64,000 bases of DNA from Armatimonadota bacterium (lineage in GTDB: Bacteria > Armatimonadota > UBA5829 > JAUSEB01), in NCBI GenBank assembly GCA_030649165.1, contig JAUSGG010000227.1, positions 1 to 64,000 of the forward strand. The letters are read 5' to 3'. The notes under the pieces are model-generated. The model did no database searches, had not been told where the DNA came from, and saw only the letters and a program-made list of their open reading frames with translations. Numbering within the stretch: the stretch's first letter is position 1; the number at the start of each line of letters is the position of its first letter. Below are positions 1 through 7,890 of this stretch, in pieces. The translations under genes and the position numbers were made by a program.

Positions 1-318
1 CGCAACAGCGCGGACCGCAAAAGGAACAGCTCGGCGAGCCGGAAACGGATCCAGGATCGGCGCAACTAGGATAGCTTGACAGACATTAAGGGGACATTTT
101 CCCTCTGCAATAGAGGGGACATAATCGCTCGGCAATAACAGACTTTTGTCGGAAAAAGATCAACGAGGAAAACTCGAAAGGGGGGAAAGGGAGTTTTCTT
201 TATCACGAAAGCGCGAAATGGACTTGGCGGTGCGGGAACTGACTTCTCCGAACGCGAAAGGTGTGACTATGGAGGCCGTTCCCGCAAGATAGAACAGGCA
301 AAGACGTTCAAAGACACC
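1..318. other. Non-coding stretch at the window edge
   Basis: I see no convincing gene here. The stretch holds short direct repeats of the type AGGGGACAT and one copy (231-293) of a dispersed GCGGGAAC/GTTCCCGC element. It leads into the remnant of a Fic-family gene, so it may be decayed coding sequence. Confidence 0.5.
231..293 (-). repeat. Dispersed GCGGGAAC element, copy A
   Basis: Read on the minus strand it starts CTATCTTGCGGGAAC and closes GTCAGTTCCCGCA, so its ends form a GCGGGAA/TTCCCGC inverted repeat around a variable middle of about 40 bases. Three more copies lie at 46050-46103, 56447-56509 and 60271-60334. A flanking block CCAAGTCCATTTCGCGC is shared with the copy near 46 kb. REP-like or small non-autonomous element. 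Confidence 0.65.
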
Positions 319-452
319 TGGGAGTAACGCATCCTACAGCCAACGAGCTATTGAAAACGTTCACGAATCGTGGTGTGCTGTCCGAAATCGAACTGCCGGT
401 GCGAAGCAGGGTATTTGGCTTCATGCAATACTTGGAGTTGTTCAAGTCATGA
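319..452 (+). pseudogene. Fic-family protein, C-terminal remnant
   Basis: An open stretch encodes LGVTHPTANELLKTF, then a GVLSEI and RSRVFGFMQYLELFKS ending. This is the usual winged-helix tail of Fic proteins (TA..L..L...GIL.E..G..R.R.F.Y..YL.L). The Fic gene at 47627-48712 ends with a matching segment (QTAAAYLRELQRIGVL, then ENIFLNVRLYELLSR). The catalytic HPFxDGNGR part is absent, so this is a decayed or truncated gene. It ends six bases before a glnS-end repeat, the same arrangement as Fic genes and such repeats near 47-50 kb. Confidence 0.6.
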
Positions 453-457
453 ATTCC

Positions 458-523
458 AACCGGACGGTTACGTTGAGGGATACTTGGGCGAAGATTGAGA
501 AGAAGATGGAGAGTGAGGGGCAG
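458..523 (+). repeat. glnS 3'-end repeat, copy 1
   Basis: Encodes [17 protein letters not shown] followed by ESEG. It matches the C-terminal coding segment of the glnS gene at 51043-51096. Where copy 3 has the stop TAG this copy has CAG, followed by the same AGGGTT flank. It separates the Fic remnant from the HicA/HicB cassette and has the same orientation as both. Confidence 0.85.
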
Positions 524-600
524 GGTTCGGGGAAGCGATCGGAAACGGCAAGAGAGATGTTGTGCTATAATGCGGTACCGATTGCTGCGCGGAGGACACA

Positions 601-821
601 TTGCTGCCAAGAGGCGTGAAGGCGGACGCGGTCATAAGAGCATTTGAGAAGAGTGGCGGCGTTCGGCGCCCCGGCAGAGGCAGCCACGTTACCTCAAAAT
701 GCCGAATGGGCAGATTGTGACAATACCACGCCACGGCGAGGTGAAGGTCGGCCTGCTGCACGCGGCCATCAGGAAGGCCGGACTCACGGTCGACGAGTTC
801 CTGGGATTACTTGGGGGATAG
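601..821 (+). pseudogene. hicA: HicA-family mRNA interferase, frameshifted
   Basis: From a TTG at 601 the frame reads LLPRGVKADAVIRAFEKSG and GRGSHVT, the N-terminal half of HicA with the GSH motif that supplies the catalytic histidine. After about base 692 the family match continues in another frame: LKMPNGQIVTIPRHGEVKVG and then LLHAAIRKAGLTVDEFLGLL with a stop at 819-821. One missing base between the halves explains it. HicA is a small double-stranded-RNA-binding-fold ribonuclease. The partner hicB starts three bases after the stop and is intact, so the toxin is probably dead, unless the missing base is a sequencing or assembly error. Confidence 0.7.
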
Positions 822-824
822 AAT

Positions 825-1043
825 ATGGATTACACAGTGTTGGTTCATACCGCTGAAGAAGGCGGTTATTGGACTGAGGTTCCATCTCTTCCGGGCTGCT
901 TCTCACAAGGCGAGACTGTCGAGGAAGCCTTGGCCAACACCAAGGAAGCGATTGAGTCTCACATCGAAGCGCTTCGCGAGGATGGGCAGCAAGTCGCAGG
1001 AGATGAAGGACTGCTCATAGGACGAGTGAAGATCGCGGCTTAG
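825..1043 (+). CDS. hicB: HicB-family antitoxin
   Basis: A 72-residue protein with the typical HicB opening: MDYTVLVHTAEEGGYW, then EVPSLPGCFSQGETVEEALAN. The partial RNase-H-like fold of the family has this Y-G-Y-W...PxLPGC..G.T.EEA pattern. There is no obvious C-terminal DNA-binding extension, so it is a short HicB. It lies three bases downstream of a frameshifted hicA, with the pair enclosed by glnS-end repeats. Family role: bind and neutralise HicA. Here it may be an orphan antitoxin. Confidence 0.85.
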   Translation: MDYTVLVHTAEEGGYWTEVPSLPGCFSQGETVEEALANTKEAIESHIEALREDGQQVAGDEGLLIGRVKIAA

Positions 1044-1063
1044 GACCGTGTCTTCGGCGATTG

Positions 1064-1150
1064 CATCCACCCCGACTCCATCACTCCCCACTTAAGCTCG
1101 TCTTCAACCGGACGGTGACGTTGAGGGATACGTGGGCGAAGATAGAGAAG
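1064..1150 (+). repeat. glnS 3'-end repeat, copy 2
   Basis: The longest copy. It begins at a diverged version of the VDPDSTP coding stretch and continues through [18 protein letters not shown], where it leaves glnS similarity and runs in frame towards the next gene. It lacks the KMKSGG-stop tail. It separates the HicA/HicB cassette from the MNT/HEPN cassette. Confidence 0.85.
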
Positions 1151-1198
1151 GCGGTCAGCTATCAGCAGTCAGCCGTCAACAAACAGAGAGGTGGACGC

Positions 1199-1504
1199 AT
1201 GAACGACGCTATCCTGCATAAAGCGCGATTAGAGGCTCTCTTGAAAGCGTTTAAGGAACAGCACGCCGATCAATACCACTTGCTTGCTCTAGGCTACTTC
1301 GGCTCCTACGCCCGCGAGGAAGCAAATGAGGACAGTGATGTCGATATTGTCTTCGATACCGACGCGCCAAACTTGTTCAAGGCCGTGGCGATGAAACAAG
1401 ACCTGGAGGAACTGCTGGGACGTCGCGTGGACGTTGTGCAGTTGCGGGGACTCACCAATCCCAGGCTGAAAGCGCGCGTTGAGAAAGAGGCCGTGTATGT
1501 CTGA
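1199..1504 (+). CDS. MNT-type nucleotidyltransferase antitoxin
   Basis: A protein of 101 residues. The minimal nucleotidyltransferase signature is clear: GYFGSYAREEANEDSDVDIV, with the GS motif and the DxD metal-binding pair, and a later VDVV carrying the third acidic position. In MNT/HEPN systems (MntA/HepT) the MNT protein neutralises the HEPN RNase, in studied cases by adding AMP to it. Start chosen at ATG 1199, preceded by AGAGGTGG. The same reading frame is open upstream through the glnS-end repeat. It overlaps the HEPN gene by eight bases. Confidence 0.85.
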   Translation: MNDAILHKARLEALLKAFKEQHADQYHLLALGYFGSYAREEANEDSDVDIVFDTDAPNLFKAVAMKQDLEELLGRRVDVVQLRGLTNPRLKARVEKEAVYV

Positions 1505-1868
1505 CACGCAATTGCTGGCCGAACGGCTGTCAAGCGTGCTGCAGGCGCTGGAACGCATACCGCGCAGGTTCGCGGAGATCAAGAGCCCCTCCGATTTCAC
1601 GGATACCGATGCAGGAATTGACCGTATGGACGCCATCTGCATGATCCTGATTGCGGTAGGTGAGGAATTGAAGGCGATAGACCGCAAGACGGAAGGCATC
1701 TTGCTCAGCCGATATTCCGACATAAACTGGCGCGGGATCATAGGCGTACGGGACTTTCTCGCCCACGGCTATTTCCAGGTAAACGCCGAGCAGCTCTTTG
1801 GCATCTGCAAAGATGATATTCCTGCGCTTATCAGCACGATTCGTGAGATGATTGGGGAGTTGAGCTGA
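1497..1868 (+). CDS. HEPN-domain (HepT-like) toxin
   Basis: A 123-residue helical protein. The HEPN RNase motif RxxxxH appears as RDFLAH, followed by GYF, close to the usual C-terminal third position (RN.L.H.Y in typical HepT). The N-terminal segment AERLSSVLQALERIPRRF and the MDAICMILIAVGEEL helix fit the four-helix HEPN bundle. The ATG at 1497 lies inside the end of the MNT gene, so the two are translationally coupled. The family cleaves or trims RNA. The gene ends three bases before glnS-end copy 3. Confidence 0.8.
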   Translation: MSDTQLLAERLSSVLQALERIPRRFAEIKSPSDFTDTDAGIDRMDAICMILIAVGEELKAIDRKTEGILLSRYSDINWRGIIGVRDFLAHGYFQVNAEQLFGICKDDIPALISTIREMIGELS

Positions 1869-1871
1869 CGG

Positions 1872-1946
1872 CTCGTCTTCAACCGCACGGTGACGTTGAG
1901 GGACACGTGGGCGAAGATTGAGAAGAAGATGAAGAGCGGCGGGTAG
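1872..1946 (+). repeat. glnS 3'-end repeat, copy 3 (complete)
   Basis: The most complete copy of the tail. It encodes [18 protein letters not shown] followed by KMKSGG and TAG at 1944-1946. I take this as the ancestral glnS C-terminus. It follows the HEPN gene at once and precedes an uncharacterised gene. Confidence 0.88.
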
Positions 1947-2009
1947 GGTTAGGTGCTTCTGCAACCGCGTTTCGCTCTGATACCGAAGATTCGGAAACGG
2001 AGAGGCAGT

Positions 2010-2567
2010 ATGTTCTGGCCATTTCGAACGAAGGAGCCATCTCGCTTATCTGAGATTGTGGAGGGAGCTCTTGGCGCGCTCCTGAGGGAGACGAACCACC
2101 GCTTCATTCACGTGTACTGGCCAATGCTAGGGGATGATCTCGGCGAGCTGTTCAGCAGAAACTACAAATCCTTCGTATTGACGCTAGCCCGACATGCCCT
2201 GATGGATCAGGTCAACACCAGTCGCTTCAGTGGAGTGAGGCTCCTGCCAGACCAAGTCGAGCAAGGATGGAGACAAGGAATGGAGGAAACACTGCAACGC
2301 CGAAGCAAGACTCACGAAGCATACCAGAGGACTCTGGAAGACTACGAGCTAGCCCTGTCCGAATACGATCAGGCAATTGCCGATGCAGCGAGCAAGGGCT
2401 TCCCGGCGTCGGACTACTTCCTGATCACCGCACGGTTCGCAGACAGGGTTGTTGACTTGGGTGCGCCGGAGCGCAGGACGGTAATGGAGATCGCCGTGTC
2501 CATCACCGACTTGGTGGTGGGCGTGTGGAAGAGGGCGCCAAAGCAGTACCATCTCACCGGGCCTTAA
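2010..2567 (+). CDS. Uncharacterised protein
   Basis: I do not recognise this 185-residue protein. It starts MFWPFRTKEPSRL with a good GGAGAGG ribosome site just upstream; an earlier in-frame ATG at 1953 has none. It is soluble, helical and charged, with a Glu/Gln/Arg-rich centre (EETLQRRSKTHEAYQRTLED) that could be a coiled coil, and no signal peptide or catalytic motif. It is the gene immediately after glnS-end copy 3, so it may be cargo of the same array. Confidence 0.6.
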   Translation: MFWPFRTKEPSRLSEIVEGALGALLRETNHRFIHVYWPMLGDDLGELFSRNYKSFVLTLARHALMDQVNTSRFSGVRLLPDQVEQGWRQGMEETLQRRSKTHEAYQRTLEDYELALSEYDQAIADAASKGFPASDYFLITARFADRVVDLGAPERRTVMEIAVSITDLVVGVWKRAPKQYHLTGP

Positions 2568-2643
2568 CGGCTCGTTCCAGAATCTTTGGTAGCAGAGTGT
2601 TTTCCCTGCGTGACAGAGTCTTAGCAAGAGTTGACCCCTCAAC

Positions 2644-2670
2644 TTTTACTAAGGCACTCTGTTAGTAAAA
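2644..2670. repeat. Palindrome TTTTACTAA/TTAGTAAAA
   Basis: Perfect nine-base inverted repeat around the nine-base loop GGCACTCTG. A near copy (TTACTTA, loop GGCATTCCG, TTAGTAAAA) lies at 47359-47383, also at the end of a glnS-end array and upstream of a membrane-protein gene. Could be an operator, a terminator or a cassette boundary. Confidence 0.6.
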
Positions 2671-2781
2671 TACTTTCACTACGGAGGGAGCGAATGGTGG
2701 GGTTCAGAGGAAACACAGATGAACACAGACCAGGCGGGGGAGAAGTAAGGGTAATTCTCTCTCCGGGAAGGTGAACCAACA

Positions 2782-2964
2782 ATGAACGTAGAGAAGGTGC
2801 TCTCAGTCGTTGCTCTCGTGATTGCTGCACTCGTTGGCCTGGCCGAGGTGAACTACTACATGATGCACCGGTACAGGCCCGGTGTATCGCCGCACCTCGT
2901 GGCATTGAGTGCTTCATTGGTCCTGGTGGCGGTCGCAGTACTGATCAGATCGCGGAAGCGCTAA
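2782..2964 (+). CDS. Small two-helix membrane protein
   Basis: Sixty residues with two hydrophobic segments (roughly residues 5-22 and 38-55), a short polar loop YYMMHRYRPG between them and a basic C-terminus RSRKR. ATG 2782 follows AAGGTGA at fair spacing. It precedes the J-domain and ankyrin genes in the same direction with an 80-base gap. No family assigned. Confidence 0.45.
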   Translation: MNVEKVLSVVALVIAALVGLAEVNYYMMHRYRPGVSPHLVALSASLVLVAVAVLIRSRKR

Positions 2965-3043
2965 TAGGTGAGAGGCAGGGGTCCGAATCGATTCGGTCGT
3001 GGCTTTTCGTTGCGACCTCGCGCACATCCGGAGGAACCTAAAC

Positions 3044-3826
3044 ATGGGCGAGATACTGCGGGTCCTCACACCCGAGGCCCGCGAGTTGGAGAAGAAGAAA
3101 GAATACCTGGCTGCTCTGGAGGCCGAGCTTGCCGAGAAGGAGCTCGAGATTCTCACGCTCCAGGCTGACCTGCGGGCATTTGAGCAGCGTTACCTGAGGG
3201 TCGTCGGGGTAGTGTACGCCGAGCTTGACGATGTGAAGGCCCAGATTGCGGAGGATGAGGCACGACGCGACCCGCAGGCAGCAGACACTCAAAGGCGCGC
3301 TGCGGAGGCGAGGGCAAGAGCCCAGTCGAGTGCAGATGAAACCGGAGAAGTAGCAGTGCCTACTCGGTGCAGGATTGAGGCGTCAGAGGAGTTGAAGCAC
3401 CTGTACCGGGAGGCCGCGAAGAAGATTCACCCCGATCTGGCAAATGACGATGACGAGCGGGAGTGGCGCGCCAAGCTGATGGTGGAGGCGAATCTGGCAT
3501 ACGAGGCTGGAGACGAGGACCGGTTGCGCGGAATACTCGCCGAATGGGAGACCAGGCCAGAATCGGTCAAGGGCGACGGGCCAGGAGCCGAGTTGGTGCG
3601 CGTCATAAGGAAGATTGCGCAGATCGAGGGCAGGCTAAGCGAGATTGAAGCCGAGACTACGGAAGCCATAGAGTCCCAACTGTACGGTCTGATGGAATCT
3701 GCAAGAGAGACCGAGGAAATTGGGCGCGACCTGCTTGCCGATATGGCTGAGGATGTGAGACGGCAGATCAGAGAAGCGCAGGCGCGTCTTGCGAAGATAG
3801 AGGCCGGGGGCACTGCAGATGGATGA
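3044..3826 (+). CDS. Coiled-coil protein with a DnaJ-like J domain
   Basis: About 260 residues. The N-terminal half is a Glu/Lys-rich coiled coil (ARELEKKKEYLAALEAELAE). The centre carries a J-domain-like segment: LYREAAKKIHPDLAN with the HPD tripeptide that stimulates Hsp70 ATPase, then helix III and NLAYEAGDEDRL. The C-terminal part is again coiled coil. Start set at ATG 3044, with GGAGGA nine bases upstream, rather than the track-like earlier ATG at 2999. The stop overlaps the next ATG by eight bases, so it is coupled to the ankyrin gene. Role inferred: a co-chaperone or scaffold working with its neighbour. Confidence 0.75.
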   Translation: MGEILRVLTPEARELEKKKEYLAALEAELAEKELEILTLQADLRAFEQRYLRVVGVVYAELDDVKAQIAEDEARRDPQAADTQRRAAEARARAQSSADETGEVAVPTRCRIEASEELKHLYREAAKKIHPDLANDDDEREWRAKLMVEANLAYEAGDEDRLRGILAEWETRPESVKGDGPGAELVRVIRKIAQIEGRLSEIEAETTEAIESQLYGLMESARETEEIGRDLLADMAEDVRRQIREAQARLAKIEAGGTADG

Positions 3827-5759
3827 GATGAAGTCTGGACAGGAACGCGGCATTCGCCCAACGGGCGACGGATCCCTCGCCAGGCTGTCTCGTGAGCTCG
3901 TGGCTCGTGGATCGCAAGAGCTTAGCAAGGCTCTGGAGGACGTAGTTGGCCACGACGAGAACGGCGACACTCCGTTGCACCGGGCCGCGGAGGAGGGCAA
4001 TCTCGCCGCCGCCACGCTCTTGATAGCCCGAGGCGCGGACGTCAACGCGAGAGGCAGTTTGGGCATGACGCCGTTGCATCACGCCGCCTATAATGGTCGT
4101 CCTGCTCTGGCAGAGCTTCTGTTGGAGAACGGCGCCGACGTCCACGCGAGAAGCGATTTAGGCCGGACGCCACTGCACAAGGCTGCCCAAAGCGGTGACG
4201 AGGCTGTCGCGAAGCTGCTGATGGAGAATGGCGCTGATGTCGGCCCGACGGACGAAGATGGCTTTACGCCGCTGCGCTGGGCCGCCGCAAATGGCCACAC
4301 GTCCGTGGCGGGACAGTTGATCCACAAGGGGGCCAACGTCAACGCGCGAGACAGTTTGAGCATGACGCCGCTTCACTGGGCTGCCAGAAATGGTCATTCG
4401 GCTGTGGCAGACCTGCTGATGGAGAATGACGCTGATATCGCCCCGACGGACGGAAATGGCTTTGCTCCACTGCACTACGCTGCCGGAAAAGGTCATCCGG
4501 CTCTGGCAGAGCTGCTGATAGTGAACGGTGCTGATGTCAACGCAAGAAATAGTTGGGGCCGGACTCCACTGGACACGGCTGCCCAGAATGGTCACGCGGG
4601 CGCAGCACTTCTGCTGATAGAGATGGGTGCAGAGGTCGACGCGAGAACCGATGACGGCGGGACACCGCTGTACGACGCTGCCACGCAGGGACACACAGAT
4701 GTAGCCAAGGTGCTGATAGAAAACGGCGCCGACGTCAATGCGAGAACCGAGGGGGGCTTTACGCCGCTCCACAACGCAGCCTTCAATGGGTACACGGCTC
4801 TGGCAGAGCTGTTGGTAGGGAACGGCGCGGACGTCAACGCGAAGATCAATGACAGTTCTTCCATCTGGGCTGGCTTTACACCGCTTCACCTGGCTGCTGA
4901 GGAGGGTCACGAGGCCGTGGCACAAGTTCTCATTGAGAACGGCGCGGAAGTAGGTTTGGTCATGGGGCCTCTTCACTGGGCTGCGTGGTTAGGGGACAGT
5001 CTGGCTGCGGCGGAGCTAAGGAGGCGGGGTTCCGACGTCAATGCCAGAGACAAGGTGTGGAGCGATACGCCGTTGCACTGGGCTGCCAGGAAGGATCACG
5101 ATGCCGTGGCAAAGTTGCTCATAGAGATGGGAGCTGTCGTCAACGCGAAGAACGGCGCGGGCGATACGCCGCTTCACAAGGCCGCCCAGGAGGGTCACGA
5201 GGCTGTAGCAGAGCTACTGGCAGAGCAGGGTGCCGACCTAAACGCGAGAGAGAACACGTGGGGCGGGACGCCGCTGCACACCGCTGCCAGGAATGGTCAC
5301 ACAGCTATGGCAGCGTTACTGATACAGAAGGGCACCGACGTCAACGCGGTAGACAACGAAGGCTGGACGCCTCTTCACTGGGCTGCCGACCACGGTCACG
5401 AGGCCGTGGTAGCGTTGCTGATACAGAAGGGCGCCGACGTGGACGCGGGAGACAACACGCGAGGCGGGACGCCGCTGCACGGGGCTGCCGGGAGCGGTCA
5501 CACAGCCGTGGCGACGTTGCTGATACAGAAGGGGGCCAACGTCAACGCGAAGAACAATGGTAGTTCCATTATGTGGGCCGGCTGGACGCCGCTTCACAGG
5601 GCTGCCGACGGAGGTCACGAGGCGATGGCAGCGTTGCTGATAGAGAAAGGTGCTGATGTCAACGCCAGAGATGAAGATGGCGACACAGTGCTGCACACCG
5701 CAACTGCGCAGGGTCACACAGATTTGGCAGAACTGCTGATAGAGAACGGGGCCTCCTGA
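3819..5759 (+). CDS. Large ankyrin-repeat protein (18 repeats)
   Basis: A 646-residue protein. After a ~45-residue lead it consists almost entirely of about 18 ankyrin repeats of 33 residues with the consensus G.TPLH.AA..GH..VA.LLI..GADVNAR. Two repeats carry an extra loop (NDSSSIWAGF and NNGSSIMWAGW), and one (MGPLHWAAWLGD) is shortened. There is no signal peptide, membrane segment or enzyme domain, so it is a cytoplasmic protein-binding solenoid. Start at ATG 3819 inside the end of the J-domain gene. The near-identical repeat DNA suggests expansion by recombination. Confidence 0.92.
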   Translation: MDEMKSGQERGIRPTGDGSLARLSRELVARGSQELSKALEDVVGHDENGDTPLHRAAEEGNLAAATLLIARGADVNARGSLGMTPLHHAAYNGRPALAELLLENGADVHARSDLGRTPLHKAAQSGDEAVAKLLMENGADVGPTDEDGFTPLRWAAANGHTSVAGQLIHKGANVNARDSLSMTPLHWAARNGHSAVADLLMENDADIAPTDGNGFAPLHYAAGKGHPALAELLIVNGADVNARNSWGRTPLDTAAQNGHAGAALLLIEMGAEVDARTDDGGTPLYDAATQGHTDVAKVLIENGADVNARTEGGFTPLHNAAFNGYTALAELLVGNGADVNAKINDSSSIWAGFTPLHLAAEEGHEAVAQVLIENGAEVGLVMGPLHWAAWLGDSLAAAELRRRGSDVNARDKVWSDTPLHWAARKDHDAVAKLLIEMGAVVNAKNGAGDTPLHKAAQEGHEAVAELLAEQGADLNARENTWGGTPLHTAARNGHTAMAALLIQKGTDVNAVDNEGWTPLHWAADHGHEAVVALLIQKGADVDAGDNTRGGTPLHGAAGSGHTAVATLLIQKGANVNAKNNGSSIMWAGWTPLHRAADGGHEAMAALLIEKGADVNARDEDGDTVLHTATAQGHTDLAELLIENGAS

Positions 5760-5792
5760 CGGGGCGCGATCTGCTTAGCAGTTGCATTGTGG

Positions 5793-5830
5793 TATAATCC
5801 TAATATCCTAATTTCGTAATTTCGGAGATT
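5793..5830 (+). promoter_or_regulatory. Promoter of AbrB/RelE pair 1
   Basis: An extended -10 TGTGGTATAAT (TATAAT at 5793-5798) lies 36 bases before the ATG, followed by TTTCGTAATTTCGGAG. The second AbrB/RelE pair has the same TGTGGTATAAT (7850-7855), the same 36-base spacing and the same TTTCGTAATTTCGGAG. The conserved leader probably contains the binding site of the antitoxin. Confidence 0.65.
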
Positions 5831-5833
5831 CGT

Positions 5834-6106
5834 ATGCTGCTGAAGCTAAGAAGAAATGCCCAGATCACGCTGCCGGCCGGAATCCGCAAGGCCGCTCACG
5901 TGGAGGATGGCGATCTGCTGGATTGTGAGGTTCGCGACGGCCTGATCGTGCTCACGCCCAAGAAGCTCGTGGATAAGCGCGACGCCTGGTTCTGGTCTTC
6001 CGAGTGGCAGAAGGCAGAAGCCGAAGCGCAAAAGGACGTCGATAGCGGCAACGTGATCGAGTTCGAATCAGTTGGCGACATGCTCGCGCGCCTCAAGGGA
6101 GAGTAG
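5834..6106 (+). CDS. AbrB/MazE-like antitoxin, copy 1
   Basis: A 90-residue protein whose N-terminal half is a swapped-hairpin AbrB/SpoVT domain: LKLRRNAQITLPAGIRKAA, then VEDGDLLDCEVRDGLIVLTP. The C-terminal half (AWFWSSEWQKAEAEAQKDV) is the toxin-binding tail. The antitoxin binds its own promoter and the RelE-like toxin encoded three bases downstream. A close paralogue lies at 7891-8163. Confidence 0.87.
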   Translation: MLLKLRRNAQITLPAGIRKAAHVEDGDLLDCEVRDGLIVLTPKKLVDKRDAWFWSSEWQKAEAEAQKDVDSGNVIEFESVGDMLARLKGE

Positions 6107-6109
6107 CCT

Positions 6110-6370
6110 TTGAGGTTCATAGTCACCCGCAGGTTCGAGCAAGCCTACCGGGGTTTGCCGGAACCGCTTCGGCGCAAGACCGACAAAGCCCTGCTCCTTC
6201 TTGCCGAGAACCCAAGGCATCCGTCGCTGCGGCTGAAGAAGATACAGGGCGCGCCCGGAATATGGGAAGCGGGTGTGGACAGAGGTTGTCGGCTGACGCT
6301 TGAGATCCGCTCCGACGCCTTTCTTCTCAGAAACGTCGGCAAGTATGATCCGACTCTGGACAATCCGTAG
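6110..6370 (+). CDS. RelE/YafQ-like toxin, copy 1
   Basis: Eighty-six residues beginning at a TTG codon. Pattern of the RelE fold: FIVTRRFEQAYRGLPEPLRRK, then KALLLLAENPRHPSLRLKKI, a central GIWEAGVDRGCRLTLEI and the ending LLRNVGKYD. The family blocks translation by cutting mRNA in the ribosome. It follows its antitoxin gene with a three-base gap. The paralogue at 8167-8460 carries an 11-residue insertion encoded by a hairpin. Confidence 0.85.
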   Translation: MRFIVTRRFEQAYRGLPEPLRRKTDKALLLLAENPRHPSLRLKKIQGAPGIWEAGVDRGCRLTLEIRSDAFLLRNVGKYDPTLDNP

Positions 6371-6512
6371 ACCCCGTGGTATTGGTATACTGTGGGAACG
6401 GTGTCTCTTCGCCGGCGCAGCAACAAGGGGACAGAGGGATTACTGCAGAAGGCCGCGCAGCGAAGAATCGGGGACTCTGCACTGAGCCACAATCGAGCCC
6501 TACGTCCCGAGC

Positions 6513-7574
6513 TCAGGGCAGCGCCTCTGGATTCCCGCTCCCCAGGTCCCGGATCCACACACTATGGTCCTTGGACTTCGCGTAGGCGACCTTCTTGCCG
6601 TCCGGGCTTATCGACACGGCATCCACAATTCCTCCATCCTCCCACAACACCGGGGAAGTCGCAACGACCTTAGGCCCCAATGTACATACGTACGCCACGT
6701 ACCCTTCGACCCATACTAACGTGCCGAGCGTGCCTCCAGCGATGTCGACTTTGTGCTCCAGCACACCCAGGAATTGCTGCAGCTTCGGCACAACAGTTCC
6801 CTTGTGACCGGGCACAGGCACATCCCACGTCCATAGGCACCCCTGCTTGACCCAATCCGCCACCGCGCAGACTGTACGCCCATCTGCCTTGAATTTCAAC
6901 GTGTATAGCTTGCCAGCCCCACCGGCGAGCGTACCGATCTGTTTGCCCGTGCCTACGCTCCACAGACTGACTCCATCACCGCCGAACCAGTCTTTTCTGC
7001 CACAGGCCAGGATTCGCCCGTCCGGACTGAATGCCAACACATCTGCCACAACCGGCAAGTGTTTGAGCAGCTTGCCAGTCGCTGCTTCTCTGATGGCTAT
7101 TTCGCGGGCACGCGTGCTCCCCGCTTCGACCGCGACAAAGCGTCCATCCGGGCTGAGGGCACACGCAGTGCCCCACTCCACTTTTTCGACGAAATGACAC
7201 ATCATCGCTCCAGATGCGAGGTCTACAACGGTACCCTCCAGACTTCGCCCATCCTCGGACTGGGTATCCGCCAAGAGACGGCGGCAATCTGCAGAGATCT
7301 GATAGCGACCAGATGGTTGGGCGAGTCGTGTCTCGCGAACGCATGCAAAACCGCCTGTAGCCTCGTCCCGAGCATTGACGTCCCATACCTTGAGCAACCC
7401 ACCTTCGTATACCACGTAGAGATGCTTGCTCGACCTGTCGAATTGGAGCGCAAAAGCAAAAGGACGTTGCACGACCGGTTTAGGAATCCCCTCCGGTGTG
7501 CCGCGTGCCACACCGATACACAGCACCAGTGCCAGGGCTAGCAAAAACGGTCTCGCAATTCTGCACATTGCCAT
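6513..7574 (-). CDS. Secreted WD40/beta-propeller-like protein
   Basis: A 353-residue protein with a signal peptide (FLLALALVLCIGVARG). It contains several WD40-like blades: VYEGGLLKVWDVNARD, then ALSPDGRFVAVEAG, LAFSPDGRILACGRKD, VSLWSVGTGKQIGTL, WTWDVP and a last blade SISPDGKKVAYAKSKD with VWIRDL. About six or seven blades fit the length. It lies on the opposite strand between two paralogous toxin-antitoxin pairs. Likely an exported protein-interaction module; no enzymatic role visible. Confidence 0.8.
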   Translation of the reverse strand: MAMCRIARPFLLALALVLCIGVARGTPEGIPKPVVQRPFAFALQFDRSSKHLYVVYEGGLLKVWDVNARDEATGGFACVRETRLAQPSGRYQISADCRRLLADTQSEDGRSLEGTVVDLASGAMMCHFVEKVEWGTACALSPDGRFVAVEAGSTRAREIAIREAATGKLLKHLPVVADVLAFSPDGRILACGRKDWFGGDGVSLWSVGTGKQIGTLAGGAGKLYTLKFKADGRTVCAVADWVKQGCLWTWDVPVPGHKGTVVPKLQQFLGVLEHKVDIAGGTLGTLVWVEGYVAYVCTLGPKVVATSPVLWEDGGIVDAVSISPDGKKVAYAKSKDHSVWIRDLGSGNPEALP

Positions 7575-7849
7575 CCACCATCCAATCGGCTCGTAGTCTG
7601 TCGCAGCAGATCAAGTCTTCTGGATCACTGCCAGCTCGCGTTTCCGGCCCCATTATGGCGCACGGAAGATGCCTTGTCAACTTGATAGATAATGGATAGG
7701 ATAGGGAGGAGGGATGCTTGGAAGGGTGGCATAAAGGCGCGGGCTAAGACAGAATCCGTTTCCCTTCCCGATCCTTCGGTAGCGCGGCGCAGCCCCGTTG
7801 CCGAAGTGGCCGGGCGATACCCCGCATTTCCACATGAGCATCCTTGTGG
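7575..7849. other. Intergenic region with a palindrome
   Basis: No gene seen. At 7773-7806 CTTCGGTAGCG and CGTTGCCGAAG face each other. A related element (CCTTCGGTAGC facing GCTGCCGAAGG) lies at 45981-46018, so this is a dispersed palindromic repeat. Confidence 0.5.
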
Positions 7850-7887
7850 TATAATACGAATGTGCTAGTTTCGTAATTTCGGAGTTT
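7850..7887 (+). promoter_or_regulatory. Promoter of AbrB/RelE pair 2
   Basis: TGTGGTATAAT with the TATAAT at 7850-7855, 36 bases before the ATG, then TTTCGTAATTTCGGAG. It duplicates the promoter at 5793, so the leader was copied together with the genes. Confidence 0.65.
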
Positions 7888-7890
7888 ATC

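Noticed and set aside
690-700. Programmed frameshift in hicA
   Set aside because: No slippery heptamer or downstream pseudoknot is apparent at the join. A one-base deletion or read error is simpler.
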